Positions 10,123 to 18,410 of a stretch of DNA of 64,000 bases are shown here, in pieces. The number at the start of each line of letters is the position of its first letter. Positions within the stretch are counted from its first letter, which is position 1. The stretch lies in contig CANQBX010000005.1 of assembly GCA_947589095.1 (NCBI GenBank), positions 21,712 to 85,711 on the forward strand, written 5' to 3'. The notes under the pieces are model-generated. The model was not told the origin of the DNA, made no database searches, and saw nothing but the letters and a program-made list of their open reading frames with translations. A program made the position numbers and the translations under genes. Source of the DNA: an uncultured Lachnospiraceae bacterium (GTDB lineage: Bacteria > Bacillota > Clostridia > Lachnospirales > Lachnospiraceae).

Positions 10123-11064
10123 ATGGAGAAAAGGGGCAAGGGCGATCGGACCAGACAAAAGCGTGTGCGTGTAACAACAGGGGACAGATTGTTTACGGTG
10201 GTGGTATATGGGTTAGTGCTATTGATTACAGCCTGCTGCGTGTATCCGATCTACTATACCATTATTGCTTCTGTATCAGATGCCACCGCACTTTATGGAG
10301 GCAAGGTCACTTTCCTGCCGTCCGGCTTTCATCTGGATGCTTACAGAGAAGTTTTCAGCAACAGACAGATATGGCGCAGCTACGCGCTCACAATCTTTTA
10401 TACAGTGGGAGGAACGCTGGTGAATATGGTACTTACGGTTCCGACTGCGTATGCATTAAGCCGGAAGCGTATGTTCGGCAGAGGCTTTCTCACTGCGGTG
10501 TTTCTGGTTACCATGTACTTTGGCGGTGGGTTGATCCCAACATATATGCTGTTTAAGAATCTTCACTTGGTCAATACGCCGTGGATTATGCTGGTATGCG
10601 GGGGGTTGAGTGTTTACAATGTTGTACTTACCAGAACGTATTTTCAGACCAGTATTCCTGACGGACTGTATGAGGCGGCCCGGATCGATGGTGCGAATGA
10701 GTTCCTGATCTTTGCAAGAATCATGCTGCCGCTTGCCAAACCGATTTTAGCTGTCATCACTCTGTATTATGCGGTGGGGCATTGGAGCAGTTGGTTTAGC
10801 GCTATGATCTATATCTCAAACACAGAGCTGCATCCTCTGCAGCTGGTGCTGAGAAGAATATTGATCCAAAATGAATCTGCCGTGATGAATATGGGAGAAA
10901 TCACATCCCAGACTTTGGCGGATTCTCTGCGAAGGAAGATGGAGCTTACTCAGGTGATGAAATTTGCGCTTGTGTTGATATCCAGCGCACCCATGCTGGT
11001 GGTCTATCCTTTTGTGCAGAAATATTTTATAAAGGGAGTCATGGTGGGAGCTTTGAAAGAGTAA
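10123..11064 (+). CDS. carbohydrate ABC transporter permease (LplC/YtcP type)
   Basis: A 313-residue permease, partner of the preceding one. Membrane segments are evident at V-V-Y-G-L-V-L-L-I-T-A and onwards, and the EAA loop reads Y-E-A-A-R-I-D-G-A-N-E-F. The ATG at 10123 follows AAGGAGG by about seven bases; the in-frame TTG at 10102, overlapping the previous stop, is less likely. No ATP-binding subunit gene is present in the locus, as is common for this family, whose members often share one MsmX/MsmK-like ATPase encoded elsewhere. Confidence 0.92.
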   Translation: MEKRGKGDRTRQKRVRVTTGDRLFTVVVYGLVLLITACCVYPIYYTIIASVSDATALYGGKVTFLPSGFHLDAYREVFSNRQIWRSYALTIFYTVGGTLVNMVLTVPTAYALSRKRMFGRGFLTAVFLVTMYFGGGLIPTYMLFKNLHLVNTPWIMLVCGGLSVYNVVLTRTYFQTSIPDGLYEAARIDGANEFLIFARIMLPLAKPILAVITLYYAVGHWSSWFSAMIYISNTELHPLQLVLRRILIQNESAVMNMGEITSQTLADSLRRKMELTQVMKFALVLISSAPMLVVYPFVQKYFIKGVMVGALKE

Positions 11065-11108
11065 CGAATATATAATTATAACGAAATTACAATAAGGAGG
11101 AGAATCAT

Positions 11109-12950
11109 ATGTTTTCAAAACAAGGTATTATGAAACGTCTGTCAGTTGGCGCGTTGATATTGGCCATGACTGGAACCAGCCTGTTGACAGGCTGCAGCGG
11201 CTCTGCTTCGAATGCAGGCAGCCAGACAACTGAGGCTCAGGTCACAAAGAATACGGAACAAGCAAAAACAACGGAAGCGGAGAGCACGGCTGCACAGTCA
11301 GAAGCGGTTTCATCGGAGCCTGTCACGATCAAAATTTTGACCAAATTGCGCGAATTGGCCAAGGATGTCACATTGGACGACGTATATATTTGGCATTATT
11401 TGGAATATTATATGAGGCAGCAGGGTTATAATGTAACCATTGAAATGGAGGATGCCGGTGCTGATCCTGGCGAAAGAATGTCCCTGCTTCTCAATACAGG
11501 GGATTTGCCGGATATCGTGATCGGTATCGGTCTTAGCAATGTGGACGCAGTTAACTATGGAGTCAATGAGGGGATGTTGCTGGACTGGTTGCCGTATCTG
11601 AATGATCCGGAAATCATGCCTAATGCGAATGCGCTGCTCTCTTCGAATCCTGAATATTTTGAGGAAGTGATCTGCTCGGATGGAAAGATCTATTCTCTCC
11701 CGGGCATTGAGGAACGCACATATCTGTGGCTGGCAGGCAATTATGCCGGCTCAGATGTATATATCAATGAAGATTGGCTGGAAGCCTGCAATCTGGAACC
11801 GCCTCAAACTTCAGAAGAACTTCTGGACATGATGAGGGCCTTTTCAGAGAAAAAGAAGGCAGAAGGAAAGGATGGAGTAGTTTATGTCGCGAGTTCCAGG
11901 GGTGCGATAGAAAACTCGATCTGGTCCGGTCTGGGCTTTTACGGAAGCGGATTAAGTCAATTTGGGACCACTATTTCCATTAAGGACGGCAAGGTTGAGC
12001 TTCCTGCGGCCACGGAGGATTATCGGACATTTATCGAAATAATGCATAGCATGTACTCTGAAGGACTCATCTCACAGGATTATTTTACGATAGATACTGA
12101 TACGGCGGCCAGTATAGAGTCGACACTTGAATATCCGATGATAGATAATCCGTTTAAAACAATGACCGATCCGAAGGCTTTCAAGTCCTGGATCGATATG
12201 CCGCCGTTTACCGTGGGCGATAATACTACTGTGGTGAAATCGGTAAGAAGCAATGTTACAACTGGAAATCTGTGGGCATCTGCCGAAACAGAGCATCCTG
12301 AAATCGTAGCGAAGATGATGGATTTCTTCTATGACAAACAGGACGGCGTACCGATCTGGCTGTTTGGCCCGAAGAGCGGAGAAGACCCCCTTGGCCTGGT
12401 AGAAGGGTGGACCGTGAAGGACGGAAAGTTCACATGTAAAGAGGTGGAGGATGGAAATTATGACAACTGGGATGCATATGCACAGAATCGTCTTATTGGT
12501 CCTTATCCAAGTTGTACGATCGGAGTAGGATACGCTGACAGCCGCAATGAAGATGGATCCCCCAATTATTTGGGAACTAAATCCTATGTAGATCCAATTA
12601 CGGGGAAAGAAGTCGAAATGGTGATAAAAGCGGTCTATACTGATGACATAGTAGATGGCGCCATGAGGTTGAAAAAAGAGGCGCAATGGGCGACTGATCC
12701 GGTACATGTGACTACCGTACGTCTGCCATCCGTTTATTTGGATGGAGAAACCGCCAGACACGCGGATGAATTGTCCATGTTAATCGGAGACCAGATCAAG
12801 ACGGAGTCGGTCAATTTCATAACCGGAAAGCGCCCCATATCAGAACTGGATCAGTATTTTGAGGAAATCAAAAGTCTGGGCGTCGACGAATTTGTGGAGA
12901 TCTATCGGAACGCCTATAGTCGTTACATTGATAGTGTCTTCGGGGATTGA
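11109..12950 (+). CDS. extracellular solute-binding lipoprotein of the sugar ABC transporter
   Basis: A 613-residue LplA-like substrate-binding protein. The signal peptide ends in a lipobox, L-L-T-G-C at about residues 25-29, followed by a Ser/Thr/Glu-rich linker to about residue 75 (T-T-E-A-Q, T-E-A-E-S repeats) that spaces the protein from the membrane. The bi-lobed binding domain follows, with the typical S-L-L-L-N-T-G-D-L-P-D-I. The ATG follows AAGGAGG at a normal distance. The length suits binding of oligosaccharides rather than monosaccharides. It completes the importer of the two permease genes upstream. Confidence 0.93.
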   Translation: MFSKQGIMKRLSVGALILAMTGTSLLTGCSGSASNAGSQTTEAQVTKNTEQAKTTEAESTAAQSEAVSSEPVTIKILTKLRELAKDVTLDDVYIWHYLEYYMRQQGYNVTIEMEDAGADPGERMSLLLNTGDLPDIVIGIGLSNVDAVNYGVNEGMLLDWLPYLNDPEIMPNANALLSSNPEYFEEVICSDGKIYSLPGIEERTYLWLAGNYAGSDVYINEDWLEACNLEPPQTSEELLDMMRAFSEKKKAEGKDGVVYVASSRGAIENSIWSGLGFYGSGLSQFGTTISIKDGKVELPAATEDYRTFIEIMHSMYSEGLISQDYFTIDTDTAASIESTLEYPMIDNPFKTMTDPKAFKSWIDMPPFTVGDNTTVVKSVRSNVTTGNLWASAETEHPEIVAKMMDFFYDKQDGVPIWLFGPKSGEDPLGLVEGWTVKDGKFTCKEVEDGNYDNWDAYAQNRLIGPYPSCTIGVGYADSRNEDGSPNYLGTKSYVDPITGKEVEMVIKAVYTDDIVDGAMRLKKEAQWATDPVHVTTVRLPSVYLDGETARHADELSMLIGDQIKTESVNFITGKRPISELDQYFEEIKSLGVDEFVEIYRNAYSRYIDSVFGD

Positions 12951-12967
12951 GAGAATCCAGTATGTGA

Positions 12968-13000
12968 ATGCAGTTGGAGGGGGATACCCCTCCTCTGCAT
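12968..13000 (+). promoter_or_regulatory. intercistronic hairpin after the binding-protein gene
   Basis: ATGCAG and GGAGGGG on the left pair with CCCCTCC and CTGCAT on the right, a stem of 13 pairs with a small internal mismatch. There is no U-run, so it is more likely an mRNA-stabilising or partial attenuation structure separating the highly needed binding protein from the genes behind it than a full terminator. Confidence 0.55.
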
Positions 13001-13111
13001 ACCTGGCGCACCTGTGGACAGATCGTGTCCGCCGGTAGAAGGAGTTAGGGATAATAATTCTTACACTGCTGCTTGTGACGCCGGCTGAACGGCGGCGGAA
13101 TGGAGATAAGT

Positions 13112-14341
13112 ATGAAAATGATGCACAAAAAGCTGGCGATGCTTTTCCTTGTGTTTGTTGCGACGGCTGCTTTGGCGGCAGGATGTGGAAAAGGAAATGA
13201 GAATGACAGCGATATTTCAGCCAGCGTGGATCTCCAAATTGATGACGGTGAAGTAGAGGAAAATCAGGAAGATAGATTTATCCTGACGCCGGATAATCCC
13301 CCAAATGATGGGATTCTGTTTGCTGATCTTGAAGCAGAAGGACGAAGCGGTCATTTGGGTCATGCGCTGGTTGAATATGCACCGGGCGAAATTCTGGCCT
13401 TTTATCCGAATTGCTCCGCCGAGGATGAATATTGGAAAGGTCATTCGGGACATGGATGGATGGAGTACAAAAGGTCGACGGATGGCGGGGAGACATGGTC
13501 GGAACCATTTATTGAACCAAATTCAAAGAAGCTTTTTGATGAGACGGATGGAACCGAGACCATGATGTGCGAGAAGGCAATCTGTACTGACGACGGAACG
13601 ATCGTCCTGTTTTATCTGACTTGCGATATGGTTACAAGAGGACATGCCTGGGAGCCTAACCTCGAACCGCGTTATGCACTCAGCCATGATGGAGGAGAGA
13701 CTTTCTCTGATACAAGAGAAGTCATCAAGACAAAACAAAAATATAAGAGAATTTCCGGCAGAATATACGACGCGGATTATCGTGATGGCGTTATCTATGT
13801 CCTGCTCAATACATCCGGAGTTACCGATTTGTTTGTCAGCGAAGATAATGGAGAAAACTTTCAGCGCCGATCCACACTGCCTTTTAGGACAGTTGCCGGA
13901 TATGCCAATTTTTACGGTACGATGGAATTCATGCCAAATGGCGACCTGATTGCCTATACATACAACGAATCCGATGAATACAACATACCCTACGCAATAA
14001 GTCATGATAGTGGACTGACATGGGAGGAACCATCGACGGCTTATTTCGAAAAGAAAATCCGAAATCCTCAGCTGGCCTATTTCGGCGATAAATGGTGGAT
14101 GCATGGGAGGAGCGGAAACAAGGGTGAAAACAACGGCCATTTCATCCTGTATTTCTCTGAGGATGGAGTGAACTGGGACAGTGGCCAATATCTGCAGATG
14201 AAGACGGCAGGGTTTGGAGCCTATTCCAACAATCTGGTAGTCCACTGCGAAGATGGCAGCGAAAGGCTGCTGATACAGGCGTCCCATGCCTACTATCAGA
14301 ATCGAACAAACGTCTACCATTGGTGGATAGATAAATCTTGA
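13112..14341 (+). CDS. BNR-repeat (sialidase-fold) lipoprotein
   Basis: A 409-residue lipoprotein with a six-bladed-propeller signature. The signal peptide ends A-L-A-A-G-C (Cys about residue 25), then a short acidic linker precedes the propeller. Asp-box repeats are visible as S-T-D-G-G-E-T-W, S-H-D-G-G-E-T-F, S-E-D-N-G-E-N-F and S-H-D-S-G-L-T-W. The F-R-I-P motif of true sialidases is not present, so the substrate is open; it may be an exo-acting glycosidase or a glycan-binding protein on the cell surface. It is strongly similar to the protein at 15033-16133 but has a signal peptide. ATG 13112 is preceded by GGAG six bases upstream. Confidence 0.78.
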   Translation: MKMMHKKLAMLFLVFVATAALAAGCGKGNENDSDISASVDLQIDDGEVEENQEDRFILTPDNPPNDGILFADLEAEGRSGHLGHALVEYAPGEILAFYPNCSAEDEYWKGHSGHGWMEYKRSTDGGETWSEPFIEPNSKKLFDETDGTETMMCEKAICTDDGTIVLFYLTCDMVTRGHAWEPNLEPRYALSHDGGETFSDTREVIKTKQKYKRISGRIYDADYRDGVIYVLLNTSGVTDLFVSEDNGENFQRRSTLPFRTVAGYANFYGTMEFMPNGDLIAYTYNESDEYNIPYAISHDSGLTWEEPSTAYFEKKIRNPQLAYFGDKWWMHGRSGNKGENNGHFILYFSEDGVNWDSGQYLQMKTAGFGAYSNNLVVHCEDGSERLLIQASHAYYQNRTNVYHWWIDKS

Positions 14342-14355
14342 CGGGAGGAAACAGG

Positions 14356-15000
14356 ATGAACAAAGTATTTGAAGAGATGTACCGTTCCGGCGTCGTGCCG
14401 GTAGTGATGTTATCCGACGAAAACAAGGCGGTTGGCCTGGCGCGCGCAATCCTGCGCGGCGGTATTGGCGTACTGGAGATCCCCATGCGCAATCCCGAGG
14501 CAGCGGATTGCATTCGCGCTGTGCGTACTCGCTGCCCGGAAATAGTGGTTGGAGCGGGAACGGTTTTGACGCCTCAGTTGGCGAAAACAGCTATTGAAGC
14601 AGGAGCTATGTTTGGAGTAGCTCCGGGGTATGACGATGAAATCATTGGGTATTTTCAGGAAAAAGGAATACCGTTTATTCCGGGAGCTATTACTTCGACA
14701 GATATCCAGAAAGGCGTTCGCGCAGGGCTTTCTGTGATTAAGTTCTTCCCTTCGGAGCCGCATGGCGGACTGCGGACGATCGGTTATCTGGCGGAGCCGT
14801 TTTCCATGGTGAAATTTCTGCCGGCGGGAGGCGTGGGGCTCGGGAATCTGGAGGAATACCTGGCCAATCCGGCAGTGCTTGCCTGTGCGGGAGGATTCAT
14901 GGCGCGGGCGCACCACATAGAGGAGGAAGACTGGGAGACAGTGACATCGATCTGTGCAGAGATTCGGGAGATTGCGGATAAGCGCCTGAGGGGAATCTGA
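14356..15000 (+). CDS. 2-keto-3-deoxy-6-phosphogluconate aldolase family (KDPG/KHG aldolase)
   Basis: A 214-residue class I aldolase of the KDPG/KHG family, which cleaves 2-keto-3-deoxy-6-phospho sugar acids to pyruvate plus an aldehyde phosphate. The Schiff-base lysine is in V-I-K-F-F-P-S-E; the catalytic Glu region is L-E-I-P-M-R-N-P, and V-G-A-G-T-V-L-T and P-A-G-G-V are conserved family landmarks. The ATG at 14356 follows GGAGG by about seven bases; a TTG at 14338 overlapping the previous gene is less likely. Its position between two sialidase-fold genes and close to a LarA-like gene points to catabolism of a sugar acid. Confidence 0.88.
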   Translation: MNKVFEEMYRSGVVPVVMLSDENKAVGLARAILRGGIGVLEIPMRNPEAADCIRAVRTRCPEIVVGAGTVLTPQLAKTAIEAGAMFGVAPGYDDEIIGYFQEKGIPFIPGAITSTDIQKGVRAGLSVIKFFPSEPHGGLRTIGYLAEPFSMVKFLPAGGVGLGNLEEYLANPAVLACAGGFMARAHHIEEEDWETVTSICAEIREIADKRLRGI

Positions 15001-15032
15001 TGTGATAAAGAGTCAGGGAAGGAGAATGAAAA

Positions 15033-16133
15033 ATGTGCGAGTGGAACTCATTATTTCGGTTAACGCCGGATAATCCGCCCAATGACGGAATTCTTTTTGC
15101 GGATCTGGAAGCGCAGGGACGCAGCGGCCATATGGGACATGCATTGGTGGAATATGCGCCTGGTAAGATACTGGCTTTTTATCCAAACTGTTCAGCTGAG
15201 GATCCTAGGTGGAAGGGACATTCCGGTTATGGCTGGATGGAATATAAACGCTCTGTGGACGGCGGCTTAACCTGGTCGGAGCCGATGATCGAACCGAATT
15301 CGAAGGCGCTGTTCGATCGAAACAGCGGCAGGACCCAGATGTGCGAAAAGGCGGTGTGTACAGATGATGGGACAGTCATCCTGTTCTATCTGACCTGCGA
15401 CATGACGGTGAACGGCCATATCTGGGAGCCGTATTTTGAGCCGTACTATGCGGTCAGCCGGGACGGCGGTGAGACGTTTTCCGAAGAGAAACTGTTCGTA
15501 CATAAGGCGGGGCGGATCTACGACGCGGTCTGCCATGATGGGAAGGTCTATGTGCTTTTCTTTGCGAATGCAGAACTTCCCGGTATCGCTCATCTGCGCT
15601 CGTGGCCTTATGAGCTTTATGTCAGTGAAGACGGCGGCGAAACGTTTGCACTGCGGTCTGTTCTTCCTTTCCAGAGTACGGTGGGCTGCTATTACGGAAC
15701 AATGGAATTTGGACCGGATGGAAAACTACTCGTCTACATTTATGATGAAACGGATGAGTATAACCTGAAATACATGGTCAGTGACGATGAAGGCCGCAGC
15801 TGGGGTGTGAACCGGCGGGCTTTTTTTGCCCGGAAGCTGCGGAATCCGCAGATGGTGTATTATGGCGGAAGCTGGTGGATGCACGGGCGCAGCGGCGGCA
15901 TGGGCGAGAATGCGGGACATTTCATTCTTTATCATTCGGCGGATGGAATCTGCTGGGACAATGGCTGCTATCTGAGGTTAGCCACGCAGGGGCATGGCGC
16001 CTATTCCAATAATCTGGTGGTGCATGGTACGGACGGAACAGAGAAGCTCCTGATCCAGACTTCTCATGCGTATTACCAGAATAGGACGAATACCATCATG
16101 TGGTGGATTCAGAAATGCGGACAGAAAACGTGA
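15033..16133 (+). CDS. BNR-repeat (sialidase-fold) protein, no signal peptide
   Basis: A 366-residue paralogue of the lipoprotein two genes upstream. The N-terminus goes straight into L-T-P-D-N-P-P-N-D-G-I-L-F-A-D-L-E-A, which is identical in the two, and no signal peptide or lipobox precedes it, so it should be cytoplasmic. Asp boxes are S-V-D-G-G-L-T-W, S-R-D-G-G-E-T-F, S-E-D-G-G-E-T-F and S-D-D-E-G-R-S-W. Shared polar residues such as G-R-S-G-H-x-G-H-A-L, N-C-S-A-E-D and W-W-M-H-G-R-S-G are candidates for the active or binding site. No sialidase F-R-I-P motif is found. GGAAGGAG precedes the ATG. Confidence 0.78.
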   Translation: MCEWNSLFRLTPDNPPNDGILFADLEAQGRSGHMGHALVEYAPGKILAFYPNCSAEDPRWKGHSGYGWMEYKRSVDGGLTWSEPMIEPNSKALFDRNSGRTQMCEKAVCTDDGTVILFYLTCDMTVNGHIWEPYFEPYYAVSRDGGETFSEEKLFVHKAGRIYDAVCHDGKVYVLFFANAELPGIAHLRSWPYELYVSEDGGETFALRSVLPFQSTVGCYYGTMEFGPDGKLLVYIYDETDEYNLKYMVSDDEGRSWGVNRRAFFARKLRNPQMVYYGGSWWMHGRSGGMGENAGHFILYHSADGICWDNGCYLRLATQGHGAYSNNLVVHGTDGTEKLLIQTSHAYYQNRTNTIMWWIQKCGQKT

Positions 16134-16146
16134 GAGAGGTGGATAT

Positions 16147-16974
16147 ATGATCTGTAAGACTTTAGATATTAAGAATAAGGACTCCATGGAGTATGCAAAG
16201 GCTGTCGTATATATCCTGGATCAGTCGCCGGAGATTTCCATTGACCGAAGACCGTTGATCATCGTGTGTCCCGGCGGGGCTTACCGTTATACATCTGACC
16301 GGGAGGCGGAGGCGATCGCCATGCAGTATACTTCTATGGGATACCATGCGGCGGTACTGAGATATTCGGTGGCTCCGGCCCGGTTCCCGGCAGCATTCCT
16401 GGAACTGGCAAGAACAGTGGCGCTTATTCGGGAACATGGGGATGAATGGTGCGTGGATAAGGACAAGATACTGGTATCCGGCTTTTCTGCGGGAGGACAT
16501 CTGGCGGCCGGTTACGGCGTGTTCTGGGGTGAGGACTGGGTGAATCAGAGTCTTGGGGTCGACAGAGAAGCGCTTCGCCCGAATGGGATGATACTTGCTT
16601 ATCCGGTGATTTCCGCGGGAGAATACGGACATCTCGAGTCGTTTCGTAACCTTCTGGGCGATGATTATGAGGATGAGACAAAGCGGAGGCGGCAATCGCT
16701 GGAATTATGGGTCAATAAAGACACACCGCCTGCATTTATCTGGCATACCTATGAAGATACGTTAGTGCCGCTTCAGAATTCGTTAATGCTGGTCAGCGAA
16801 ATGGCGAAACAGAATATCCCTGTGGAGTTTCATCTGTTCGAAAAAGGCGGTCATGGTCTGGCGCTTGGGACCTGGGTCACGCGGAATAAAGCCGGATATG
16901 GAATCTCTGATTCGGCAGCGGAATGGGTTGTGTTGGTTCGAAGATGGCTCCAGGCGCGTTATTCCGTGCATTGA
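16147..16974 (+). CDS. alpha/beta hydrolase, probable carbohydrate esterase
   Basis: A 275-residue alpha/beta hydrolase of the BD-FAE / acetyl-esterase type. The nucleophile elbow is V-S-G-F-S-A-G-G-H-L (Ser about residue 119); the oxyanion region is V-C-P-G-G-A-Y-R-Y; the acid and base of the triad are likely in Y-E-D-T-L-V-P and K-G-G-H-G-L. No signal peptide. Such enzymes remove acetyl or aromatic esters from plant oligosaccharides, which fits the arabinose-related neighbours. The ATG at 16147 (with GAGAGGTGG upstream) is chosen; an in-frame start further upstream would overlap the preceding gene. Confidence 0.82.
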   Translation: MICKTLDIKNKDSMEYAKAVVYILDQSPEISIDRRPLIIVCPGGAYRYTSDREAEAIAMQYTSMGYHAAVLRYSVAPARFPAAFLELARTVALIREHGDEWCVDKDKILVSGFSAGGHLAAGYGVFWGEDWVNQSLGVDREALRPNGMILAYPVISAGEYGHLESFRNLLGDDYEDETKRRRQSLELWVNKDTPPAFIWHTYEDTLVPLQNSLMLVSEMAKQNIPVEFHLFEKGGHGLALGTWVTRNKAGYGISDSAAEWVVLVRRWLQARYSVH

Positions 16975-16996
16975 TTGAAAGGCAGGCTTAAAGAGA

Positions 16997-18304
16997 ATGA
17001 GTATCTACGATTCATTATTGGCAGATGTTCAGCTGCCGCGTTTCCGTAAGATTCATATGGAAGTGCCGAAGGGAAAAATCAGACGCGAAGAGATCGATGG
17101 AATCGTCCGTGAACGTATGACAGAATGCGCAGTGCTCGCCCGGCTGAAGCCGGGCGAGACTGTTGCAGTCGGCGTGGGGAGCAGGGATATCCGAAATTAT
17201 GACCGTATCGTGAGAAGCGTTATAGATGTATTGAAAGAGGCGGGAGCGAAGCCGTTCATTTTCCCAGCCATGGGAAGTCATGCCGGAGCTACGGCGGAGG
17301 GGCAGGAAGGGCTTCTTCGTGATCGCGGAATATCGGAAGAAACGATGGGAATACCGATACGGTCGTCGATGGAGACCTTGATCATCGGCAAGACGCCGCA
17401 TGGACTTCCAGTTTATTTCGACCGAAATGCCGCCGGCGCAGATTGGATCGTGACGGTAGGGCGCGTTAAACCTCATACGGATTTTCATGGGGCGCATGAA
17501 AGTGGCCTTTATAAGATGCTGGCGGTGGGCTGTGGCAAACAGGTGGGAGCGGCAGTCTGTCATTCCGGCGGATATGGGCTTATGGAACGCAATGTCACGG
17601 AGATTGCGGAGGTAGTTCTTCAAGAGAAACGGCTGCTTTTGGGAATCGCGGTGATCGAGGACGCATTCGGAGATACGTACCGGCTGGAAGCGGTATCCGG
17701 CGAACGGTTTGGCGAGGAAGACACACGGTTGCTGGCAGAGGCGAAGCGGCTGGTGCCGAGGATCCCGTTTCATAAGATCGATATGCTGGTGTTGAATGAA
17801 TTTGGAAAGGATATCAGCGGCGCGGGAATGGATCCGAATGTGACAGGTCGTCTGGGCGCCGCCGGGGACGAGAAACCATATGCGGACCGGATCGTAGCGC
17901 TGGATCTGACGGAAGGGTCGCATCATAATTTCGCGGGAATCGGCAATGCGGATGTGATCACACAGAGGTTTTTCGAGAAGGTGGATTTCCTGGAAACATA
18001 TCCGAACTGTATTACGAGCCGCGACCTGGCCGGTATGAAACTGCCTGCCGTAATGCCGAACGACCGCAATGCGGTGCGGATCGCGCTGCATACGATACCG
18101 GGCGGTGCTTCGGGCTGCGGATGGAGGATCGTGTGGATGAAGAATACGCTGGGGTTGGGAACATTTTTAATTTCGGAAGCCCTAGTAGGAGAGGCGCGTG
18201 GGAATCCGCTTCTTCGTGTTGACGGAAAGGCATTTGAGATTCGGTTTGATGATCAGGGGAATCTGTGTCAGGATATGCTGGTTTGTTTTGATGGAATAAA
18301 TTAG
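16997..18304 (+). CDS. LarA-like (DUF2088) 2-hydroxyacid racemase/epimerase homologue
   Basis: A 435-residue member of the lactate racemase LarA family. Known members carry a nickel-pincer nucleotide and racemise or epimerise 2-hydroxy acids such as lactate, malate and gluconate. Visible landmarks are A-M-G-S-H-A-G-A-T-A, G-R-V-K-P-H-T-D-F-H-G and the following G-L-Y-K-M-L-A-V-G-C-G-K, which holds the lysine that would bind the cofactor. Genes for cofactor synthesis (larB, larC, larE) are not in the window. With the KDPG-type aldolase upstream, a role in epimerising a sugar acid is a reasonable inference; the exact substrate is unknown. Confidence 0.8.
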   Translation: MSIYDSLLADVQLPRFRKIHMEVPKGKIRREEIDGIVRERMTECAVLARLKPGETVAVGVGSRDIRNYDRIVRSVIDVLKEAGAKPFIFPAMGSHAGATAEGQEGLLRDRGISEETMGIPIRSSMETLIIGKTPHGLPVYFDRNAAGADWIVTVGRVKPHTDFHGAHESGLYKMLAVGCGKQVGAAVCHSGGYGLMERNVTEIAEVVLQEKRLLLGIAVIEDAFGDTYRLEAVSGERFGEEDTRLLAEAKRLVPRIPFHKIDMLVLNEFGKDISGAGMDPNVTGRLGAAGDEKPYADRIVALDLTEGSHHNFAGIGNADVITQRFFEKVDFLETYPNCITSRDLAGMKLPAVMPNDRNAVRIALHTIPGGASGCGWRIVWMKNTLGLGTFLISEALVGEARGNPLLRVDGKAFEIRFDDQGNLCQDMLVCFDGIN

Positions 18305-18410
18305 CTGTCGCTGCGGGCTTTAACGCATATATGATTGAAAAGAACATCTTGCAGGAAGGGTCAATTTTGATTATACTTATAGATAGAGGAAATAATCGGG
18401 GGGTGAACGT

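Noticed and set aside
13112-16133. Annotation of the two BNR proteins as sialidases
   Set aside because: Asp boxes are present but the F-R-I-P motif and a clear arginine triad are not, and no sialic acid catabolic genes are near; Asp boxes occur in many other propeller proteins.
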